A stretch of 64,000 nucleotides of DNA from Ligustrum vulgare (lineage: Eukaryota > Streptophyta > Magnoliopsida > Lamiales > Oleaceae), in assembly GCA_963555705.1 (NCBI GenBank), contig OY743184.1, positions 27,118,639-27,182,638 of the forward strand, in the 5' to 3' direction. This document shows, piece by piece, positions 55,784 to 64,000 of the stretch (position 1 is the first letter of the stretch; each line of letters begins with the position of its first letter). The notes beneath the pieces are model-generated. The model was not told the origin of the DNA. It searched no databases and worked only from the letters and a program-made list of their open reading frames with translations. A program made the translations under genes and the position numbers.

Positions 55784-57370
55784 TTCCCTCCCTGTTGAAA
55801 AGGATTCGTCCTCGAATCATCACCTGCATCAAACAAAGAGAGATCAGCAACGTTAAAAGTAGCAGATATATTATACTCACCTGGGAGATCCAACTTACAA
55901 GCATTGTCATTGATTCTCTCAATGACTTGAAACGGCCCGTCTCCTCTAGGTTGCAGCTTAGACTTCCGTTGTGCTGGAAATCGGTCCTTTCGCATGTGAA
56001 CCCACACCCAATCGCCTGGTTCAAAAATCACCTGCTTTCTGCCCTTATTCGCATGGGACGCATAGTGCTCATTCTTCTTTTCTATTTGTAGACGGACCTT
56101 TTCATGGAGTGACTTCACAAGCTCGGCTTTCTTCTTGCCATCCAAACTGTTCCTGTTATCTACAGGCAAATGAATTAGATCCATAGGGGTTAGCAGGTTG
56201 AAACCATACACAATTTCAAAAGGAGAGTAAGCAGTAGTAGAATGTGTAACCCTGTTATACGCAAATTCCACAAATGGTAAACATTCCTCCCAACTCTTCA
56301 AATTTTTATTTATGACAACACGTAAGAGTTGTGTTAACGTCCTATTGACTACTTCTGTCTGACCATCTATTTGAGGATGGCATGTAGTGGAAAACAATAG
56401 TTTAGTACCTATTTTCCCCCACAGAACCTTCCAGAAGTAACTAAGGAATTTGACATCTCTGTCAGACACTATACTCCTAGGCACCCCATGTAGTCTGACA
56501 ACTTCCCTAAAGAATAAGTCTGCTATGTTCACGGCATCATCAGTTTTATGGCAAGGAATGAAGTGTGCCATTTTACTAAACCTGTCCACCACCACAAAAA
56601 TGGAATCCTGACCCTTTTTGGTCCTAGGAAATCCTAACACAAAATCCATGGATATATCTACCCAGGGCTCACTAGGAACAGGTAGAGGGGTGTACAAACC
56701 ATGTGGTAATACCTTATACTTGGCATGTTTACAAGTTATGCATTTATTACAAATTTGGTGAACATCCCGTTTCATCCTAGGCCAATAAAAATGTTCCTTC
56801 AACGTTTCCAATGTTTTTAAAACACCAAAATGACCCATCAAACCACCCCCGTGAGCTTCACGTACTAACAACTCACGCATAGAATAGTTAGGCACACACA
56901 ATTTATTTTCCTTAAACAAGTAACCATCATGCCTATAAAATTTATCAAGTGCTCCCTTTTCGCATGAGACGTAAATAGAGGAAAAATCATGATCGTTAGC
57001 ATACAATCCTCGAACATATTCAAATCCCAACAATTTAGCATTCAATGAATTAAGGAGCACATACCTTCTTGACAACGCATCTGCAACTATATTTTCCTTA
57101 CCGTGTTTGTATTGAATGACATAAGGAAAGGTCTCCACAAACTCCATCCATCGGGCATGTCTTTTGTTCAACTTACCTTGCCCTTTGAGGTGCTTTAATG
57201 ACTCGTGATCCGTGTGGATGACAAATTCTTTTGGCCAGAGGTAATGCTGCCAAGTCTCCAATGCCCTGACAAGAGCATAAAGCTCCTTATCATACGTTGG
57301 AAGTTCAACGCTGCCCCACTCAGCTTTTCACTGAAATAAGCTATCGGCCTCTTTTCCTGCATAAGAACAG
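55543..57370 (-). pseudogene. Gypsy RNase H end and integrase
   Basis: The 572-codon open frame (57261-55543) begins in RNase H ([19 protein letters not shown], then [11 protein letters not shown]). The integrase follows: zinc-binding HHCC (H and H in [13 protein letters not shown], then CNKCITCK), the DDE core ([28 protein letters not shown]), a [21 protein letters not shown]-terminal module and a [10 protein letters not shown] tail that extends 240 bp into the LTR. Upstream, 57370-57262 still reads [17 protein letters not shown], but out of frame with stops, so a frameshift near 57300 separates it from RT. The integrase part itself looks intact. Confidence 0.92.
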
Positions 57371-57371
57371 C

Positions 57372-58853
57372 TCAAATCCCTATTCCTGATGCATCGCATT
57401 CAATCTCAAAAGTCTGGTTAAAATTAGATAAAGCTAAGACTGGTGCAGAACATAGCCTATCTTTAAGCAATTTAAAGACTTTTTCCTGTGCATCCCCCCA
57501 ATGGAAACCCACACTCTTTTTAATTACCTCAGTGAGTGGTGTGGCTATTGTACTGAAATCTTTCACGAACCTCCTATAAAAACTTGCTAACCCATGAAAA
57601 CTCCTTACCTCAATTACACTCTTAGGTGTTGGCCATTCTCTAATGGCTCGGATTTTTTCCTCGTCAACCTCAATACCATCCTTACTAACAACATAACCAA
57701 GGAATATGAACTTATCTATGCAAAAAGTACACTTTTTAAAATTAGCAAACAATTTTTCAGTGCGTAAAACCTCAAGTACAAACCTCAAATGTCTAACATA
57801 CTCATCTACATTCTTACTATAAATTAAAATGTCATCAAAATACACGACCACAAATTTACCAATGAAAGCTCGTAAAACATGGTTCATCAACCTCATGAAT
57901 GTACTAGGTGCATTGGTGAGACCAAACGGCATAACTAACCATTCATAAAGCCCGTATTTGGTCTTGAATGCAGTTTTCCATTCGTCCCCCTCTTTCATGC
58001 GTATTTGGTGATACCCACTCTTGAGGTCAATTTCACTAAAGACACATGAACCATATAATTCATCAAGCATGTCGTCTAACCTAGGTATAGGATGGCGATA
58101 CTTTACCGTGATATTGTTGATAGCTCTACAATCCACGCACATCCTCCAGGTTCCATCTTTCTTGGGCACCAACAAGACCGGCACATCACACGGGCTCATG
58201 CTTTCTCGGACATAGCCCTTGCTCAACAACTCCTCGACTTTCCTTTGAAGCTCCCTTGTTTCTTCCAGATTGCTCCTATATGCAGGCCTATTTGGAATAA
58301 CAGCACCTGAAACTAGATCAATCTGGTGCTCGATGCCCCGAATTGGTGGCAGCCCACTGGGTATGTCTTCCGGGAATACATCATCAAATTCATGTAAAAG
58401 AGAAACAGCTAAATGGGGGAGGGAAGAGTTAGTGTCACCTAGTGCAAGGAAGGAGTCCTTGTACATTAGTAAGACCATTGGTTGTTGGTCTAGGGCAGCT
58501 CTTTTGATCTCACTCTTTTTGGCAAGGAAGCTCACTTTGGTTTTCTCTCCTCTTTCTTTTCTGGCACTCGTTACTCCCTCTCCTTTTTCTGAGGTGGAAC
58601 CCTCAACTCTCTGTTTCTCTCTCAGCTCTCCTTGTTCTGGGATCGTGGTCCCAGCCCTCTTTTGAACACTCTGCTCTCCTTTTTCTGGGATCGGGGTCCC
58701 AACTCTCTTTGTCTTCTCTTCCTCACTTTTTAGTTTCAGCTGATCCTCATACACTTGCTGTGGAGTTAATGGCATAAGTCTAATGCTTTTCCCATCCTTC
58801 GTAAAACTGTATCTATTTTTGTACCCGTCATGTACCACTCTCCTGTCATATTG
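57372..58853 (-). pseudogene. Gypsy reverse transcriptase, long open frame of 488 codons
   Basis: It begins in the protease-RT linker ([24 protein letters not shown]). Residues 46-100 contain three imperfect 16-aa repeats of a GTxIPEKGE type. RT proper is about 150-400: [45 protein letters not shown] and YFDDILIYS (catalytic Asp pair at 335-336). The connection domain follows, to CDASGIGI. A stop in place of the next codon at 57372 ends it. Upstream, a stop at 58855 separates it from protease. Confidence 0.93.
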
Positions 58854-59400
58854 CTATGGCCGACCCAACAGGATGTGTCCAGCATGCACTGGAACCACAT
58901 CAAAAACTAACTCATCCTCATACTTCCTGATAGACAGGTTGATTAACACCTGCTTATTCACTTTGATCTCACCGAACTCATTCAGCCATTGTAATTTATA
59001 AGGTCTAGGGTGTTTGATTATAGGTAAACACAATTTCTCAACAAGAGTGGTACTAACCACGTTGGTACAACTCCCCCCATCAATTATCAAACTACACACT
59101 TTATTATTAACAAAACATCTAGTATGAAATATGTTTTCCCTTTGCTCACCCGATTCCTCCACCTTAATTTGGGTACTAAGGGCACGCCTAGTAATAAGGG
59201 ATTGAGCTACCGCATAATCTCCATCATCACAATCACTAGCTTCCTCTAAGGCAGGCATATCCTTAAACTCATCATCATCCTCAACCTCATCCTCCGACAC
59301 CACCACCCCATTTCGCACAAGCATTATTTTTTTGTTCGGGCATTGTGATGCAATGTGTCCGATTCCCATGCACCTAAAACACTTGATGTCCCTACTTCTA
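58854..59400 (-). pseudogene. Gypsy gag zinc knuckle and retropepsin
   Basis: The minus strand reads CFRCMGIGHIASQC (a CCHC knuckle, C-X2-C-X4-H-X4-C), an acidic linker, then the protease: CSLIIDGGSCTNVVS with the active site DGGS, and VVPVHAGHILLGRP. The frame ends at a stop where [10 protein letters not shown] should follow. The domain itself is complete. Confidence 0.9.
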
Positions 59401-60342
59401 GGGGGTTGAGAGTTAGAAGCAGGGTTACCTTTATTGGTAGATTCCTCTCGAGTCTTTGGTGGTTCTGGCTTCCCCTTTGGAGCAGCTCCTTCATATTTGT
59501 TATTTCCACTCCAGGTAGGTTTCCAAGGAGTAGAACCCTAAGAGTATTTTGCTGTACCTTTCCTTTTCAGCTGTCTTTCCACTTTCATCGCCATGTACAA
59601 CATCTCCTCCAGCTCAACATAATGTTGCAGTTCTATTACATTTGCAATGTCTCTGTTCAAGCCACTCAAAAACCTGGCCATTGTGGCCTCCGGATCCTCC
59701 TCAATATTCTCTCAGATCATAGCAATCTCCATCTCTTTATGGTATTCTTCTACACTCTTCGAACCCTGAGACAGAGTTTGGAGTTTCTGGTACAAGTCCC
59801 TATAGTAATGGTTGGGCACAAACCTTTTCCTCATCAAACCCTTCAACTCGTTCCAGGTCACTATAGGTCTTTCACGGTTTCTCCTCCTACTCGTCACTAA
59901 TTGATCCCACCACACAAGTGCATAATCTGCGAACTCTATAACAGCTAACTTCACCTTTTTTTTTTTCCTCTGAGTAGGTATGGCACTCAAAAATCAGTTC
60001 TACCTTCTTCTCCCACTCAAAGTACACATCCGGATCACTTTTCCCTTGGAAAGCTGGTATGGACATTTTAATGTTTCCTAAGCTTCTATCCATCCCATCA
60101 TCATCCCTATTTTCACGCCTATTTCCTCTTCCACGCCGACCACCACGACCTCTTCTCCTACCCAAGCTAGCCACTGATACACTTTCACTATCATCGTCAA
60201 CACTATCTCCTATCTCAACATCATCATCATCATCCCGAACTCCATTCCTAGGATTATGGTCATACCTTTGCGGCCTCCGGATATTAGGAGCCGTGCGCGG
60301 CTGCTCTCTATGTAGTTGGGCAATCTCTATGTAGTTGGGCAA
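59401..60342 (-). pseudogene. gag: Gypsy gag (capsid part), frameshifted
   Basis: It starts about 60342 with PNYIEIAQLHREQ, then acidic and GRRRGRGGRRGRG segments, then IPAFQGKSDPDVYFEWEKKV, the gag core. A frameshift in an A-run (59957-59965) breaks it, and the core continues in another frame as FADYALVWWDQL, MRKRFVPNHYYRDLYQKLQ and SKSVEEYHKEMEI. Stops follow at 59713 and 59538 before the knuckle. Typical gag length and order. Confidence 0.88.
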
Positions 60343-60857
60343 TTTAGCACTCGTGTATCACTCTATTCGGTTTTTTCCCTCTATTGATCTCACTACTCTG
60401 CCTTTTTCCTCTCTATCCCTTTTCTCAAGTTCTCAACGAACCCACCAAACTAGTCACGGACTTGGTCCTTGTGGAATTAACCCAAGGTGCAAGACACAAA
60501 CAGATGAAAGGAAGATTTGATGGAATATTGGACTCAAGAAATTGATGTAACTGGAATGAACGAATTTGAAGGTAGTGATGGATGACGAAAACTACTATGA
60601 ATGTGGAAAAATTAAAAGGTATCAAGAAAGGTCTTCTTGACTATGGAATGATGTTCTTGATCTTGCTCTTCAATAATAATTTTTTTTTTCCTGAATTTCG
60701 TACTTTTTTTTTTAATCAAGAACAATCAATAACGACAAGAATTGAAACGAAGACCAATTTTGTAACCATGTAGAATTTTCAAGGACAATGAAATCTAATG
60801 AAGAAAAAAAAAATGAAACAAAACAAGAATTATATCAAAACCTGGATTTAGAGCCAA
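60343..60857 (-). other. 5' leader of the gypsy element
   Basis: Non-coding DNA between the primer site and gag, with T- and A-runs. The small open frames here are not conserved-looking. Confidence 0.6.
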
Positions 60858-60869
60858 GCTCTGATACCA
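60858..60869 (-). other. Primer-binding site TGGTATCAGAGC
   Basis: tRNA-iMet type, 2 nt from the 5' LTR. Sets the element on the minus strand. Confidence 0.93.
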
Positions 60870-60871
60870 AA

Positions 60872-61711
60872 TGATGTGATTCTTGTTGGGGAATCACGGG
60901 ATCTCACGGAAATTGAATTAAACCCTTGGAAAGTTCCAAATCCAGATTAATTGACGATAACAATATGACCCGACACTCACGACTCAAGAACCAAGGATGT
61001 ATCAAATTCAAGACCCGTTAAGATGCGGAATGAAGAACCATAAATGGGTGAACGCCACAAAGGTTGTCAAATCATTTGATAAGTTCAAGGGGTTCAATCA
61101 AGAACGAAGAAGAATAGGGATAAACTCACCTAATTCAAGCAATCTCATTAATCATCAAAGTTGTCTCTTACAATGGTCAAGAAAAACCTAATTATAGTGC
61201 AAAATGCGTCCAAAATAACCCTAGCCGCAAAATACCAAAAATAAGACGCGGCGCATTTTTACGACCGTGAAAATATACCTTACGGTCGTAATTGACCCTC
61301 GGGTCCAAAACTGATTTTAACTCTTACGGCCGTGACATTGGTTCTTACGGCCGTAAGACACCTTCTGAATAAAAAACTGCCTAATTCCTTACGGCCGTGA
61401 ATTGGTTGTTACGGCCGTGCGATAGCAAAGTTACGGCCGTAACTCCAAACCTTACGGCCGTAAAAGGCCCTCTGAATTGTTCTCTCCTTGTTCTTTGACC
61501 CAAATGCTTTGTAACGGTTTTGGCGCATCTCCCATATTGTCATGCATTGAAACTGGAGTCTTTGACCATGCATTTGAATATTCATCCACCGAAGCTTGCA
61601 TAAACCCCTGCATTGCTTGCTTGCTTGATCTTCTTAGCCCTCAGCCTCGTTATTGGTCCCACTGGTACATGCAACAGGTCCTTACTCGTAGGGTCACTCA
61701 GGTACTCATCA
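60872..61711 (-). repeat. 5' LTR with ACGGCCGT boxes
   Basis: Same boxes as the 3' LTR. The first box has become ACGACCGT, and an extra TTACGGCCGTAAAAGG box is present near 61453 in a 36-bp insertion. Confidence 0.9.
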
Positions 61712-61716
61712 CTTTC

Positions 61717-62126
61717 TCACTGTTAACCCTAGGAATTCAACATCCATTTCTCTCAGTTAGCTGGGTAGCTGACCTTCTTAGTCCGTTCTTGACAGAATGA
61801 GAGCTTCATTTTTATGTTTTTGAAACTGAAATAAGATTTCCTCCGCTTCAAAGACAACCGTTTGCTACCAATGGAGAATTGTTTCTCATCTTAAATTCAG
61901 GTAATTGGATTTGCACCAATGGAAATCATAAACTTCATACAGAATAGAGGGACCGATTTGCTTGTTTTTAGATGGTGACTTTCTTCCATTCTATCCTATT
62001 ATTTAGTACTGGCCATTGATACTGGAAAGCGATTTTCTTGCTTTTTTGTTCCAGTTCGTGATCTAAATGAGTCGTACAGACACCTTAGTACATGTTCCTC
62101 GTCGCTGAGGACATCCCCGAAGAGCC
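61717..62126. other. Intergenic sequence, no feature recognised
   Basis: About 400 bp of low-GC unique-looking DNA between the gypsy element and the plastid fragment. Confidence 0.45.
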
Positions 62127-62344
62127 TTTGCACAATTTGCTTCAAATCTCGATAAAGCTACTCAGAATCAATTGGTAAGAGGTCAGGGATTGTGTGAATT
62201 GCTTAAGCAATCTCAAGCAATCACGCTAGAAGAATAGATAATGACTATTTATACCTGAACAAATGGTTATCATGATTCATTAGAAATTGGACATATAAGG
62301 AAATTTCTTGTTGAGTTACGTACCTACTTAAAAACTAATAAACC
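62127..62344 (+). pseudogene. atpA (fragment): Nuclear plastid DNA fragment: part of atpA (ATP synthase CF1 alpha), broken
   Basis: The plus frame from 62127 reads [36 protein letters not shown], [22 protein letters not shown] and [16 protein letters not shown]. This is the C-terminal helical region of chloroplast ATP synthase alpha (the ATQNQL, LLKQSQ and IYTGTNGYLDSLE motifs). Two stops, one from a CAG codon (62184) and one from GGA (62205), and several substitutions show it is a decayed nuclear insertion (NUPT) and not plastid DNA. Both ends break off abruptly into unrelated sequence. It is about 72 of roughly 507 residues. Confidence 0.88.
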
Positions 62345-64000
62345 TTATCTCCCTCACTTGTCATCCATAGTGATTCTGTTCTTGCAAGAAGCATTGCTAA
62401 GGTAATTGCAAGTTCGAATTTGTGATTGATATGTGAGGGCCTGAGGGGGGGAATGGTGATCGTAAAGCTTATGTCGAAGTTTTGTTAGGGGTACAATCAT
62501 TTCAAGAGATTTTATAATAGAATTTGGAGATGTCTCTTGTTCTGTGTGACCTTTAAGAAAATAGCAGAAACTTGAGTTTTATTTATTTATTTATTTATGT
62601 TAATAAATATGCATCTTTGTGGTGTATTGCAAAGGAGATTATGTTGAATTTCACCATTTGTTATCAAATTTTAATTAATTGTGGATATTTTGGTTTCGAA
62701 GTACAAACTATGTACAAAAAATATACACACTTTCATGCCAAAAATTACTTGCTAAATTTGAAAATTTTTTACTAAAAAAACAAGAAAATTAAAAAAAAGG
62801 TCCATAAAGTGCAATGAAAATTGGAATCATTTCAAAATGTAATGGTTGAACAAGTAAGAAAGTGAACTTTTGATTTTGGGTTGTCAATCCCATATGGACT
62901 AGTTATTCATTATCGATTTACTTTGATCTAAAGAATTCCTAATCTAAGCCAACAAACGAACCATGAAAATAAAATTGCAAAAGATCCAAAAACAACAATA
63001 AATTGAGAAAATAAACAAATAAACAATTTTAATAAATAAGATATAAAAATTAAAATAATTACAAATAAAAACAAAATCAAATGTTGGTTTTTCTAACAAA
63101 TAAAGGAATATCGCTACTAACGATTTCGAAGTACTTTTCTAGCTTTATTTTGTATTTGAAGTTGTTTTCTAAAATTAGTGTTACATTCGTACGATGCACG
63201 GTAATTTATTACTCACATGTATCGAAATTATATGTTAACATATGAAATAAATATTTAATTAAAAATGAGAAATGAAAGAAGATAATTTCTTACAAAAAAT
63301 GTACAATTACACATATCTTAATTTTTTACAGTTTGTATATTTACCGTTTCGAGACTTCTTTAAATATTGAAATTTAAATTGATTTAAAACTTAAAATTGG
63401 AATGGGAAAACAAAATTACATTTAAATAGAATTTATAATAAGTAAAAAATAGATATATTTGTGATATGTGCGCAGAATTTTATTAAAACGAAAAAGGAAA
63501 AGAAAAAAATTAATTGATAAACCCTCTTATTTTTTCTATTTTTAAAGAAAAATATTTATGTAATATTAAATTTTTTTATTTTTATGAATTTAAAAAAGAA
63601 AATATAATTGATTTTCAAGAGAGGAAGATGGAGCAAAAAACTCCAGGACCTGAAAAACGCACCTATTCAAAAATCTCCATTCAATTGGATTATTTTAATA
63701 TGATTTTGTCCAAAATGAATAATAAATAGTTAATTAACCATTTTACAAAATATGTTTTAGGCGGCAAATGGCCAATACCTTTTCTTGAGGAAGTGCTCTC
63801 CCTTTATGTATTATATTTTTATCTTATGAACCAATTTAGTTCACGTTTGAACCATCATTATCTACGAGTTTTATAATAGTGTTTTTTTTTGGGAGAATAT
63901 GTACTTAAGTTCCTATTTAAGACTTATTATTTCAAATAATGTAGTTTGTAACTATAAATTTTGGAGGAATAAGTTGTTAAAAAGTAGGAATATTTTTAAA
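62345..64000. other. AT-rich intergenic sequence, no feature recognised
   Basis: About 1.65 kb with A/T runs. Small open frames at 62572-62775 and 63514-63729 have no family resemblance I can see. No repeat borders or RNA genes are recognised. Confidence 0.5.

Larger units (their letters stand above)
54984..61711 (-). mobile_element. Nearly complete Ty3/gypsy retrotransposon, TSD CTTTC
   Basis: The LTRs are 54984-55783 (800 bp) and 60872-61711 (840 bp), both TGATGTG ... TACTCATCA. CTTTC lies at 54979-54983 and 61712-61716. The primer site is at 60858-60869 and a purine tract lies next to 55783. Gag, protease, RT, RNase H and integrase are present in order on the minus strand but broken by about six stops or frameshifts. 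No chromodomain is seen. The pol frame ends inside the 3' LTR. The right LTR has a 36-bp insertion carrying one more ACGGCCGT box, plus a TTGC duplication. Confidence 0.93.

Noticed and set aside
1..64000. Ribosomal RNA genes, riboswitches, prokaryotic operons
   Set aside because: None of the conserved rRNA segments or Shine-Dalgarno-organised genes were seen. The sequence is a plant nuclear repeat landscape.

Overview
This window is nuclear DNA of a flowering plant, most likely a eudicot. It is AT-rich and has no operons or prokaryotic signals. It is full of plant LTR retrotransposons (Ty3/gypsy of Tekay/Del, Athila/Tat and another TGGTATCAGAGC-primed type, plus copia-like remnants), Stowaway- and Tourist-type MITEs and a CACTA-like element, with only one convincing ordinary host gene. 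No species can be named from the sequence.

Layout. 1-4441 is a cluster of exon-sized fragments from several unrelated host genes (aspartic protease, a probable guanylate-binding protein, MPS1/TTK-type kinase, Tubby-like F-box), as expected of a gene-capturing transposon. 4870-11640 is an old minus-strand Tekay-type gypsy element (LTR piece, pol fragments) interrupted by a solo LTR at 7780-11016, which itself carries a Tourist MITE. 11640-17246 holds a copia-like LTR remnant, microsatellites, a Stowaway MITE, a CACTA-like element and an inverted-repeat element. 17252-18830 is a solo LTR with TSD TGGGG.

18981-29075 is the most remarkable feature: a very young minus-strand LTR retrotransposon (two 3282-bp LTRs, two differences seen, TSD CAAGG, tRNA-Met-type primer site) that has lost gag-pol. 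Its 3.5-kb interior instead carries, in antisense orientation, two intact ORFs: a 183-aa protein resembling the cysteine-rich nucleic acid-binding proteins of carla-/vitiviruses, and a complete intronless 217-aa LONELY GUY (LOG) cytokinin-activating enzyme. Each ORF has its own TATA-like box and AATAAA signals, and the LOG 3' region contains three related RNA hairpins.

29288-40860 is an old Athila/Tat-type element (two LTRs, degenerate gag and protease, no RT) with a second, deleted gypsy element (35900-38877) nested in it. 42396-43331 is an intact single-exon host gene of the DUF7950 family. 43461-45300 is copia-like debris. 45300-53056 is a second, truncated Athila/Tat copy whose 3' LTR is split by a solo LTR (48619-51978). 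That solo LTR contains a 25-bp palindrome array and a 557-bp compound fold-back element with TG/CA ends and a 5-bp TSD, enclosing a tRNA-like sequence. 54984-61711 is a nearly complete minus-strand Ty3/gypsy element (LTRs, gag, PR, RT, RNase H, IN; several stops and frameshifts). 61717-64000 is AT-rich intergenic DNA with one degraded plastid atpA fragment (62127-62344).

The elements do not form one pathway. The functional content that may still matter is the DUF7950 gene and the LOG plus nucleic acid-binding-protein cassette, which a recently mobile retroelement seems to have carried.
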